Shown here: positions 48,531 to 60,665 of the stretch, in pieces
Numbering within the stretch: position 1 is the first letter of the stretch
Layout: every line of letters begins with the position of its first letter
Origin: Larimichthys crocea
Lineage: Eukaryota; Chordata; Actinopteri; Sciaenidae
Direction: 5' to 3'
DNA: 64,000 bases
Assembly (NCBI RefSeq): GCF_000972845.2
Contig: NC_040021.1
Coordinates: 11,436,908 to 11,500,907, forward strand
Notes under the pieces: generated by a model
What the model was told of the DNA's origin: nothing
Seen by the model: the letters and a program-made list of their open reading frames with translations, nothing else
The model's database searches: none
Program-made: the position numbers and the translations under genes

Positions 48531-51500
48531 TAGAATATATCTGATAGTTAATGAATGTAAGATGTATTTTGTGCCCAAACTTAACCAAACCTTAACAACA
48601 GTGATGTAATATCCGAAAATAGTTGTTGAATCTCAACATAATAAGATGTTCAAATATTACAAATACTCTGTAAATCTGTGGGCAGATTATTTAAATAAAG
48701 TGTTCCCATGAATTTTAACTCCACCCTCACAGGTTTATTTTCATGCACTGTTCATTGCAACCCCCCAAAATAGTTTTTGCTCATTCATAATCCTTTTTCA
48801 TTTCATATATACAATTTTAAAGTCACCTTATGTTGTTATTTTTAGCACTGGTTTAATATTTTTAGTCCGGAGCAGCTTCATTCCCAGAAGTGAACCACAT
48901 CTATTCACACTGGACATAAAAGACCGCCACAATTTCCACAAGCTGACTTCTTTTTTTCCTGAAAATCCCTACAGGTTGTCAGACTGGCATTTTTTAAGGA
49001 GCAATGGCTTTGAAGTCCTCACCCTGATTTAGCAGAGGAAGTGAATGTTTGCTCAGCAGAAAGTCAAGGGAGAGGCATGCAGGTGGACAGAAATAGCTGC
49101 AAAAACTTTCTCCCCTCTTTTAGGTGGGTGGATAAGACTCTGGGGCAGCAACGGAGGCAAACGGTGACATCAGGATTACCTCCCACGCACACATACATGC
49201 ACACACACACACACATTTCAGTACAGAGCCTCCGATCCTGTGGTAATCGAGGCGTCAACACATCAGGATTAAATGATGTCATCCCAATACAGGCTGTTCT
49301 GTGGTTTCCCTCTGAGGCCCCTGTGACCTCTCAGGAGGCACCTGCAGTTCATAAACATCACCCATGTGTAGGGGGTTCACAAGAACAGGCACAGCCCAGA
49401 TGGCCAACAATGGGCTTCAGAGGTGCAAAGGGCTTAAACCAAATCATCAGAGCATTCCTGGTGTGTGCTGTCAGCCTGTTCAGGGGAAATCCAGCTCAGG
49501 AATGTCATTTACTTTGTTACTTTGGCAGATGAATCCAGTCGGGTCACTGAGTATGAGACCTTTGAGTATGACTTTGTAGTACAAGTTTAAACTACTAAGT
49601 AATCAAAACTGAGTAGCAAACTGAGTTTGGAAGTTTATTCTTGAAAAATAACCAAACACCACTTACTAGATTTTACCAACGGATTTAACTAATGAGTGGA
49701 AAAAAAATTGAGAAAAATAAGTGGATGTTGGGTTTTAAGGCTTTGTTACACATTGTTAAAAGTAAACTTTAGAAGATGAGAACACTGATTGCGAGACTGT
49801 TTCTGAGCTTCTGGTGATGACAAAACTAAATGGAAATAAGAATGAGAAATTGGTATTGTTGCTATTTGTCTGTCTTTCAGCCTTTTATTTTATGAAGCTT
49901 TTACCAATGAGTCCGAGATTTACTCTTGTCTGGTGGCCTCTCACTTGGTCACTATCTCCTTTGTCTTCTTAGCTTCCTCTGTCAATGTTATCTTCAGCCA
50001 TTCTCCCCTGTCATTATGTCCATAAAGGCTGCTGAGCCTGGGTTACATTGCCTGCTTGCCCAGCTCCGGTTCTGGCACGACACCGGCTTCACTTCCACAT
50101 CCCAGATCTGAAAACCTCTTCCATGCGATCCAAAACTCCTACAGTACAAACACTAACACTTCCCTGTTACTATGCGCTCACAGTCTGGGCTAACAAACTG
50201 AGCTAACAGTAGCTAACAGCAGCTATAGTTTTGTCCAGTTTCACGAAAATCAGTCAAACAGTTGGTGGTGTGTCACTTAGTGTCGTTTAGTGTTATGTAC
50301 GTTTGGAGCACAAAGTAACATAGCACAGAAACAAAATATTTTGGTACACATAATTGTCTTAGAGCAGTAAAAAGTCTTTAATAAAACCAACATTGGGTAG
50401 ATTCTGGTGGTACATACAGACCTTTGCTGCATGTCCTCCCTCCCCTCTCGCTCTCTCTCCTCATTTCTTATCTTTAAAAAAAAGGTGCAAATGCACCAAA
50501 AAATACTTGAAAAAAAAAACCTGCTTGTGTTGCCAGGTTGTAGAGAAAAAACAATTTGGCAGGTGTGTTATCATCTAGCATAACTTCCCTTGTCTTTTAA
50601 GCTCTTAAATTTATCATGCCCGCAGTCTGCATTAATGAACTGAATGTTCAACCACTTAGAGAGCTGCAAAACATCTCAACCCGAAGGCAAGAAACTCATG
50701 ACTATTTGTTAATGACCTCCTCACTTTTTCATAAGCCATCAAGTCTGCAGTTAATAATGTTAATAAGTCATTAAAAAAAGGTCATGGCTTTCTCACTTTC
50801 TAATAAGCCATCAAGATGAATTAAAGGGCAAATGAAAATGAGGAGGAGGAGATACATTGCTTACAGGGGATTTTCCTCAGCATAAATTTGTCCCGCTGTT
50901 GATCTATGATTGAATAACCACAATAAAAAAAGGTTAAAACTTGATAAAAAAAAAAGCCTTATTAGAAACTGTATAATTTTTTCCTGTTCACTGGTTTGAA
51001 TTCATTACCTAGAAAGTTTCCCCAGCAGCTCTGTACCTGCGCTGCGACTTATCAATGAAGAACCCTGAGAGCATTTAGAATTAGATACCTCAGTGCCACC
51101 TCAGGTGTCAGAGAATATATTTACATCTTAATTAGTGCTCCTAACAATCCATCCAATGTGGGGAAACTGTGTTACAAACAGCCCAGGGGTGAAAGAAACA
51201 GGCCCACTCTCGTACAGACAATAACGCGTGTCTAATGAGTCCATCAGCCTGACAGCACAGTGTCCTGGGGGACCCTCCGATCATGATTACCAGTGTATCA
51301 CAGATGAATGTTTCTGGATTGAGAATGCCATCTGTCACCACATTTGAGTGTATGTTTACCAAACAGGGGAGGTAATTCATGTGCAAGTGCACCTGTTTGT
51401 TGTTTTTGCCAAATTCAAGCAACTTCCCATCACATGTCACATTTCCTCCATATTCTCCACAAGTCATATATGTGTAATCGAGGTTCAGGACCCATGAAAC

Positions 51501-51869
51501 ATATGCATGTCTGTATAGGTCAAAAGCCACCGAGATATGAATGATTTACCAGCCATAGCTCACAAGCACACGCAGGATATTAAGATTTCAATAATTGATG
51601 CTATGTCCCATTAGTCGCCAACACAATTTTCACATATCAAGTGAGGCAATGAAACAAAAAATGATGTAAATCAACTTACCTTTGCATTTCATGGTTGAAA
51701 AAGGGTCCCCGTGGAGACACAGCGAGGTGGAATTACTCACACAGTATAAAAAGACTGTTGCACGCTACACATCGGAAACCTCTTCAGCACTCACAGCACT
51801 TGAATCCTGTCAACACTTGTTCCTTTCACTTGGAGTACAGTAAATATTTTCTCCATGTCAAGGATTTTT

Positions 51870-51889
51870 TTGTGTGTGTGTGTGTGTGT
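51870..51889. repeat. (GT)n microsatellite
   Basis: About nine to ten GT units after tttttt. Confidence 0.85.
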
Positions 51890-52777
51890 TTTAGCTATGA
51901 ATCTTCAAATCGAAGATGGAAAGCATTCATCAGTCGATACGACTGCTAGGACGTAAACATCACATCTCGTGTCATCATTCAGTAATTTACTTTTATCTCA
52001 GGCGTTGTACATGTGCAACTCTCTCTACGGTGGTGATCTTAAAACCATGTTGAAAGAGATTAAAAAAATAAATGTATGTGTGAGAGGGGGTGGGTTTGAT
52101 TTGCCAAATATGAGTTAACCGAGCACACTTGAGCTCTTTGACACCTGACATTTCTTCATCTCAAACATGCATCCATTAAGACTCTTTGACAACAACTGTT
52201 CGGCTAATCCTGCAGTCTTATTTACACATAAAGTCTGCCATTTGCCTATAAACCTATAATTACTGTGCCATTGTTATGTAATATATAATATATTATGACA
52301 GTTATTCTTTACAGTGCTAATATTCCTGCAGATATTCAAATGTTGACTCTAGCTTTAATTAAAACCTTGCTGATGCTCAAAGTCTGGATCCAGTCTTAAA
52401 TTGGTTCACCTAAAATGGTCTAACGCAGGATTAATAACTCTAAAATAATAATACAAAAGCATAATTCATCATGGATTTTCACAGCCACAGTCTGTGTGTT
52501 GGAAGCAGTGAATAACAGTGTGCCATGTGTTACATTTCCGCAGTGTTTAGCTGCCATGCTGCCTTGTTACCGCTCATGTTCATATTCTGCACACATTCGT
52601 GGACAGTTGTTCTTTCTACAGTTGTAACATGTGCTCTGGTTTCTGGTCGACTTCCTCTAGGTGTGAAGGGGAAGCCTTCTGTGCCTCGTGATTCAAGTGT
52701 GTGACATACGAAAAGCAATCATATGATAAGACAGATGCTTATGGTTTCAGAAAGCTCTTTTTGCCCAGATACAGCCT

Positions 52778-52779
<2 letters not shown>

Positions 52780-52812
<33 letters not shown>
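52780..52812. repeat. (GT)n microsatellite
   Basis: About 16 uninterrupted TG units followed by ggcggtgtgggtggggggtggg. Confidence 0.97.
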
Positions 52813-52813
<1 letters not shown>

Positions 52814-53689
52814 CGGTGTGGGTGGGGGGTGGGAACTTGTTTACAGCTCACACACGCTGCTTTGAGTCCTCTCGACAGGGGAAGAAAGACAGCGTACCAG
52901 AACTTGGCAGAGTGAAAGTGCAGCACACTAGCGGTGAGTTTTCAGGGATAAAAATACTGACGGTGAGCAGCCTCGAGCTCAGCGGTGAGACTAGAGGTAC
53001 AACAGCCTTTGGGCTTTGAAGCATCACTATCTGTGGCAATCAGCCCAGTGTGCTGAAGTAGGTTAAACCAAATCTCCATAATATGCAAATGCCCGCTAAG
53101 TCTTTGGATTAAACTTTCTGGAAAGTGAACTGCCCTTTTTATATCATATAGAGCCGTGTGTGTTGTTGGAGGTACATGTTATGTATTAAATGGTTTTGTC
53201 TTGTTTCAACCTGCAGCCAAAACACAGCTTTGGGATGGATGAAAACACTCAAGCTTTAACCACTGACTATAATTTATATTATAATGTATTTCTGGAAAGA
53301 AACAGGGTTTGTGTGAAGTCAGGGAAACCTTAAATGAGCAGATCCTTAGGGTGAGGAGCCCAGCGAGGGAGTCAGTGCCAACCAGCCCTGCAGCCTGGCA
53401 GCTCTCTGCTTGATTAGTCTCAGTGGGCAATTGGGATGAAGGGCAGAAATCCCATCTACATACACATGCATGCACACGAGCGGCATGCATATGCTGCCAC
53501 ATGGACGTAGCATAACAAAATAAATGACGGGAACAAGCGCTTTAACAACAAGTTGACCAGTTAAACAGCACAGAAAGGAAGCATAGCAATATCCACACGC
53601 CCCCACATACTAAAACACCCACACTCAAACACATGACACCCACACACATTTAAGAGTCTCACACATCACAGCTATGAGCACAGCATAGT

Positions 53690-53990
53690 GGTGGTGGGGG
53701 GGCTGGGTTCACATTGCCTGCCTGCTCTGTGCCTATTCAAAAGCTAATTCTTCTGCGCTGTGATTCAAAGAGCCTGGCCAGCCACCTGCACTGATGATGA
53801 GGAGAGGAGGGAGGGGGGGGACAGAGGGGAAAGAAAGGGAGGAGGGGAGGTAGCAGTGGAAGAATGACATCACCTTCCCTGAAATGTCACCATTATCTCA
53901 AGCCTCGGCTTAGCATGTCTACAGAGGTGACATCATCCTCTCTTTGCCCCTCCCCCCTCTGTTCTCGTATGTGGCGAGGGAGGATGTTTG
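53690..53990. promoter_or_regulatory. Candidate regulatory block with repeated TGACATCA motifs
   Basis: gaatgacatcacc near 53865 and aggtgacatcatcc near 53926 flank atgtcaccattatctcaagcc. A purine-rich G/A tract lies before and a pyrimidine-rich tract after. TGACATCA resembles CRE/AP-1-type sites. No transcript is recognised beside it. Confidence 0.3.
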
Positions 53991-55846
53991 TTTGTGTGCG
54001 TGTGCGTGCAGGCGTTGTGTGAGCGTGTGCAGGACAGCGTTTTCAAGGGAAGCATGAGTGGATGTTTGTCTGCGCTCTCTGTTTCATGCCTTTAAACTGA
54101 CAAGCAGTGCAGCCTATTCAATGACACTTAAATGTCTCATTCAGTGCAGATACTAATAGTCAGTGTTTTATATTAACACAAATTGGATCTATTTTAAAGG
54201 AACGTGTTGATTTGCATGTTGATTTGCACATATTAAATAAAATCCGAAGTACCTAAATCCATGTAAATGATGTATGAAGTCACAGTATGAAGTAATCAAA
54301 CCAAATGTTAAAGAGACAGCTCATCCAAATTATGAATATTTTCTCTTATCAGTTTATTGTTTCTTTATTTACAGAACAACGATACAACGCACCTTGACAT
54401 TTACTAAAAACAAGTACAAAAGCTTGTTTCAACAACACATTCAAACAAGTATAAACCACTACACACAAGTTAGAGTCCATCTATAAACATCTAAGAAGAT
54501 TTGAACCATAATTTAATTTGCAGTTCCTTATTTACATATGTAGACGGAATATTCCAGATGTTTGTTACTCTCGCTAAACAGCTGGTTTTGCTCCATCTGG
54601 ATGATATTTTACTATGCATATAGGTTTGATTTTTTTTTTACAGTGACCTTGTTAACACAGATAATCCATAGACTTTGCTGTTTTTACAGTTTTCACAAGG
54701 ACTGTTTCTTTAATAGAAAGTAAACCCTCGTAAAACGGTAATTTCCTTTGGGAAAATTTAGATGAAATGACCCTTTAATGTCCCTTAGTGTCTTTCACGC
54801 AGTGCTTCGTCCATACAACCTGCCGGCATTCCCTTATTACACTGTGCCTCTGTGTCCTTGTTCATATTCAGGGACATTTGATGAGTGTCACTCCTCATTT
54901 CTCTCTGCCCTCATTTCCTGACATCTCTCTACTGCTGACTATCTAATAAAAGAATAATATGTCCATCAAAGTGTCTTTTTTTTCTCGGATATCATCTCTG
55001 GTATGCTCAAGGGCCTTAATAATAATAAAAGTGCCCTATAATAATGTCTCACAAACCTTATTTACAATTTAGGCTGCCGCACAGATGCCCACAAACCACC
55101 TAACAAATCCAGTCCCACCCATCAGGCCATCATGTGTTTCAGTAGACCACCAGAGGATTGACCTCTGTCATGTTATTACACTATCTGATGCCCCTCCGCA
55201 GCTGACGCTTGTGAAATCCACCGAGGCATGCCAGCCATGCCACCACTTTGTCACCCCTTTGTAACGTGTCCCAGCACTCCCCGAATACACTCACTCTGGG
55301 TGACATGCCTCAAATGCCTCGTTTAGATCATATCAAAGGAGAAGAGGTGACAGGTAAATGTGTCATCTCATGGTCTGATTGGAAATAAATATGCTCTTGG
55401 AAAGTCTTCAGTTATTTCTGTCTCGGTACAGTTCTGTTACTGTCAGTGAACTTGCAACACTCTACTCCAAAAAATGAGGGAAACCACCGACCTTGTGGTG
55501 TCAATGGAAAGTAAAATAAAGATCCAAAAAAAGGGTGGTGACTTTGTATAACCTTAAAATAAAAGTGTTAAGTTACCGCACCAAAAATAACTTCATATTC
55601 AGGCATTTAAAGCAGGTGTATGACCTGGAATTGAAACCTCTTTTGAATCATCCCACAAAAATCTTAAGGGTCAACAAAATCAACGCCCCGTTCACATCAT
55701 GCCTATGGAGCAGCTTTTAATATCTTACTAAGAAGAAATGTAATGAATGTTGATGATACAGTTTCTCGTTCAAAGCTGCTTTAATCATGTTTTTTGTAAT
55801 CAGATGACCGTGTTTAATGCAAAAGGTGTTGCTTGTAGCAACAAAA

Positions 55847-55928
55847 GTAACAAACTCTGCTGGTCTCTTGGCTCTACAGAACATTTTGTAACAAACTCTG
55901 CTGGTCTCTTGGCTCTACAGAACATTTT
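55847..55928. repeat. Perfect 41-bp tandem duplication
   Basis: The unit begins gtaacaaactctgctggtct and ends ctctacagaacatttt. Copy 1 is 55847-55887 and copy 2 is 55888-55928, identical at every base, indicating a recent duplication or an assembly artefact. Confidence 0.98.
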
Positions 55929-58900
55929 AATCATCGTTTGTCTCTCATTTCCAGTTAATGACACATCGTATGTCCTGCCATGTCTTGATTTTGATATTAC
56001 ATAATTAATAATAACAATAACTACAATATCTACTACAAGAACTGTAGTTACATTCTATTGTCTATCATCCCTTTCTGCAAGTTATGACAAAACCGTAAAA
56101 CAGTCGACTAGTTTTAATTGGAACTTTTGTATGTCCTCACTTTCTTTGACTATTTTAATTTTGTGTATGGTTGAAGCACATATAGTATTCTAGTTGTTAA
56201 ATGATGTATGTCAAATTATTCTACACTGTGTGTCTGTGCTTACTGCTTTCAGTTCTTCTGCACGGGATCAACAAAGTTCATTTGAATCATCTAAATCACT
56301 GATTTTCCTGAAAATGATCAGTACTCTTCATGTTAAACAAGTTTAAAAAGAAACACTGGAACTCTGTTCAATTTGAATTTGGCCTCTTTAACAACACAAT
56401 CGGCCAGATAAAGATGAAAAGGAAAGGTCTGTCATTAAACACCACATTTCCACAACATTTCAAAGTCTGTGTGAACATTTAAATAGTCTTTTGTGATTTT
56501 ATCTAACCTGTGTTGCTGGCAGGTCTAACCTGTCTTTAATGACCTGCTGTTTTTTGATGCTTTTACTACAGGACTCATTTAACCACCCCTGTGACCTTTA
56601 GTCTTTCCTCCTTCAGGCTTAATTGTATATCATTTCAAACAGCAGGCCTCTATTCAAAACACCTCTTTAAGGATACACATGGGATATTCTTGTGCGTTTT
56701 GTCTTGTTTGCTGAGTTTTAATGCGGGGCCCCTGCTGCTTCTCACCTCTATTGTAATGCAGACCAGGTTTATAATCCACTCCTGGCCCGGGCCACTTCAC
56801 ACCTCAGTGAACACTGTGGTCTCCTGCTGAGTTTGGATGGGATTCAGTGACCAACCCCTTTACAGGACACACATTCACACACACACACAAACACACTAGA
56901 GACCTACACACCTGCTACCCAAACCAAATAACTCCCCCGCTTCTCCTCCGGCGTTCTGGAGTCCGATCTCTTTGTCTTGCAGGTGTCCGTTCCTCGAGTC
57001 AAAAGGTGAACAAATAGAGAAACAGAGGCACGTCGTAGCTAACCATTACTCAGAAAAATGATGTCAACAACACTTTGACCTCAGAGGTCACTGCTGGAAG
57101 AATGTGGACTTAAAGACCATCAGGAGAAAGATAAATATTGCAGACTTTATTAAACAGACAGAAGGTGGGGTTAAGATTTCTATAATGAGTTAAGAGGAGG
57201 AGGTGGGAGAAGCAGAACTATAAGATCAAAGCATACCAAAACAACCATTTGCACAGCAAGCTTAAAGGGTGGGGACTTTAGTCATTAGGGTGGTATGCTT
57301 GGACAGAAGTGGGAGTCATCAGAGCTTTTATAACACTTCATCCCTCATAAAGGACAGCCTCTAAAAATAGAGCCAAGTCTAAATGATGTTTCAGAACAAT
57401 ATTTGCTCTTTTGGTGATCCAACACCTTCAGATGTTCCGAGTAAAAGTGTCACACTGGTGGACTATAAACACTTGTAAAGGATTTTAAACATGACAAACC
57501 ATATTTTATGCACCATCAGATAATTTGTGTTATGAATCCTCTTGTGGACAAAGACAGAACTGCTACCAAAGCACAGCAACAAGGCCGGTAAAAGAAGAAA
57601 ACAGTACATGACATTACCAGGGCCCGCAAGCAAGGACACACACTCACTTGAGCAGTGATGGACGTGCTTGGAAAGTCACTAAATACTTTCACTCAAGTAT
57701 TGAGGGAAAAATACTGTTCCCAAGTGATCGACTGTCAGAGGGAAATAATACTTTATATTCCTCAACATTTATCTGACAGCTGGATTTACCTGATACTTAA
57801 AAAAAAAACATGCTTAGCTGTAGAAATATGTGTAATTATATTCAGTCTCACCCTGTGATTCTAAAATACTACTTTTAAATCGATGCATCAGTCCTAAAGA
57901 TCCAGTGTAATAATATGAACTATCTAACATTCACTCTTTTTTTATTGGCATTGAATCTACATGTTAATTAAAAGATCAGAGATAACAATGAATTCATTAT
58001 GATGATAATACTTCTGACCTTTCACTTAAATAAAGTTTTAAATACTTACTTTTTACTTTTAATGGATATTTTTTTATTTTCACTTAAAGCAACATAAAAA
58101 ACAAAACAAAAACACCCCTAGTTTTAGTTTTCAGAGTGTAATGGCACTGTCATAAATATAGACATTTCACAGTACATGTGTATTTGTTATGATTATATTA
58201 CTTATGACCAAAAACTAGCGAGTGACAACTTTGCTGACAGACAAACATCAAGCAAGTGCAACAACACAAGACATAACAGCCAGCTAATACTAGTCCAACA
58301 GCAAGAAGCCCAGCAATGGAATTTCAAATACTGTATTTAAGCATCATTTTAAGGCACTTTCACTCCATTTGCTGCTATTTTACACTTCTACTCTACTAGA
58401 TTTCAGAGGTAAATGTTGTATTTTCTACACCACTATAAATATTTGACAACAAAAAATACTAGTTACTTTGCAATAACTCGATTTTACTGACATAACATCT
58501 TAATTAATATAACGCACGCATAAATTAAGCTCCAATGCAATCGGATACAACACAAAATGCTGCTTAAACATGACTAATTAATGCACTTTTACTTTTTTGA
58601 CAGGATTTTCACGTATAATTCTCTTGTATTAGGGTACTATTAGTTCCTCCATGACTTAAGTAATACTTTCTAAATTATTAAATCAATATGTTCATTCAAG
58701 TTTATTCCAACTATAAAAAATAAAGCTGGAATAAAGTATTGTTTCTCTCAGGACATAGGTATAAAAATGTTAGTCATTCTATCATTATGTTACTCAACAA
58801 TGTAAATTCACAATGACAGGAATGACAGTAAATCATATTATTAACTCTATTACCGCCATATCATATCTGATACTATTCCCTCAACACCTCAGACTCCCCG

Positions 58901-60180
58901 GGGAAGAGACATTCTGCGTCAAAAAGCCACCTGTGTACCCCAAGTTCATGTTTCTGAACACTTCACACAGATTCATACAGCGAGCTGGCACCCAGCGAGG
59001 GTACAAATGAAGGAGGAGGGAGGTGATGGTGGTGATTTCTGAGTTTCAGTGAAGGAGGGGTCTCAAATAGTCAGTGTTAATGATCACACTGAGTCCAGTG
59101 AACAGTGAAACCATTGTAACTGCTAAAGCTCACCATTACAGAGCCCCGTTTAAGCCCCGTTTTACTGTCTAAATGTATACAAATCCGAGCCTGACGGGCA
59201 CCTGTTGCGTGGATTCTTGCCCTTGACACTGCTGTGCTCTGCTGGATGGTGGGTGTGGTTTGTTCTTGTTCTGACCCAGACTTGAACTCCTTCACAGCTG
59301 TCACTGTTCCACACAGCTATGCCAAACCCTCCGGCACAGATAGCAGCACTGGATACTACAACAAGGGAAAGGGAGAACAGAGTGAATAAAAGATGACACT
59401 GGCATGTCTAAAAATCAATGCATTAGTGTACTGTGATATATAAGAAGATGTGGCGGAGATGACTCTTATTTAAAAATATGTTTCTTCTTCTGTGTTGCTG
59501 AGAACATAAAGGCCGTATGTTTGCTTTAAAGCTCTAAGTAACTAAGGAAATGCACTTGAGTACTTGTCCTTGACTTCATTGTTCATTAACTGTACTCACA
59601 AAACATATTCTCATTCAATTAAATATGAATATATTTAATAATTGAATATGTAAGGCAATAGGTTAAAACGTTTGAACGAGCTAAAGCCTTTAATTATTGT
59701 TTACACATGCACCAATGACAAAAACCCAACGATATAATGAAATGTAACACTCACAGGAGAGACACATGTCTACTTACACTTGAGTAAGATGTCAAACAAA
59801 GGACTTCACTTGTAATTTAATATAGATATAATATTCAATCATAGTGCTACTTCCTAAGTAAAGGATTTGAATATTTTAACACACAGATTTTAAAATGTTC
59901 TGAATCTAAATCTGAATATTTTTTGCACCAAACTTGAGTACGTTTGGTTAGATTTGATGAAACCTGTAGAGTCATGTGTTTAACATTTATTTGCATTCAT
60001 GTCTGCATTAGGCAACTTCCATCTTTTCATTTTTCATAAAAAAAAAATTGTGGATATTTGTGACACTCATAAAACATCTGTTTCTTTTCATCCACCCCTT
60101 TAATTACACATGAATATAAATGTGAAACAAGGCTGGACCTTTAAACCAGGTTACAATTGAGTTTTATTTTAAGCTTGTAT

Positions 60181-60198
60181 CGCCATCTGCTGGCCACA
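60181..60198 (-). promoter_or_regulatory. Strong CTCF-like motif
   Basis: The minus strand reads gtggccagcagatggcg, which fits the CTCF core (CCAGCAG(A/G)(T/G)GGC) at essentially every key base. It lies about 26 kb upstream of the bmf promoter and could be a domain boundary. Similar strings are also spread by repeats. Confidence 0.5.
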
Positions 60199-60519
60199 CG
60201 ATGCAATTACACAGTTATAACGACTGAAAATAGGAAATAGTGTCAGTAGGGTGCAGAAGAAAGAGCGAAAGTCAAAGTAAATGCACTCAAGTGTCACATT
60301 CATTAGCGACAGGACAGTAGAGTAACTGCACAGTTTATTAAAATGTTTTTTTCTGACTAAACAACTTAGTTTAACGACATCTCTGTGTCTGAAAGTCTCC
60401 AGAAACTCCAGACAAGGATAAGAAACAGACACAAAGTCAGTTTGATTTAGGAAAAGTGAGAGGCAGTCCGCCATGTTCTTGAGATTCATGCAATGAGGAA
60501 GTGATCCCACCTTACAGCA

Positions 60520-60665
60520 GGATTGCAAAGGTGAGGGAGTGGCTACCTGCCACCTCCTGCTCGACTAACAGTGTGAGAGACGTGAAGTGTCAGGCCTGGA
60601 CTCTCCGTGAGGAATAACACGTCCTGTCAAAGCTTTTATTCTAAGAGGAGTTCAATCAGAATCAG
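60520..60665 (+). other. Candidate 5' non-coding exon with consensus donor
   Basis: aatcag|gtaagacatc at 60665/60666 is a strong donor. The preceding 100 bases have no ATG after about 60500 and a modest CpG content, as expected of a 5' UTR exon on the plus strand. Its partner exons are not established, and the upstream end is a guess. Confidence 0.25.

Larger units (their letters stand above)
42690..55840. other. Intergenic, no gene recognised
   Basis: Contains fragments of teleost repeats near 45.22-45.33 and 45.69-45.85 kb, microsatellites at 48.50-48.53, 51.87-51.89 and 52.78-52.81 kb, unique-looking candidate regulatory sequence at 50.60-51.12 and 53.70-54.00 kb, and a start-codon-plus-donor pair on the minus strand at 51.68 kb. 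The 49041-49532 plus and 51141-51530 minus frames have no domain or exon support. Confidence 0.5.

Noticed and set aside
49041..49532. 163-codon plus-strand open frame
   Set aside because: Contains a CA-repeat-derived His-Thr run, no recognisable domain and no splice context.
51141..51530. 129-codon minus-strand open frame with ordinary-looking codons
   Set aside because: No domain recognised and no acceptor or donor fits both ends. An opening of this length is expected once or twice by chance in a window this size.
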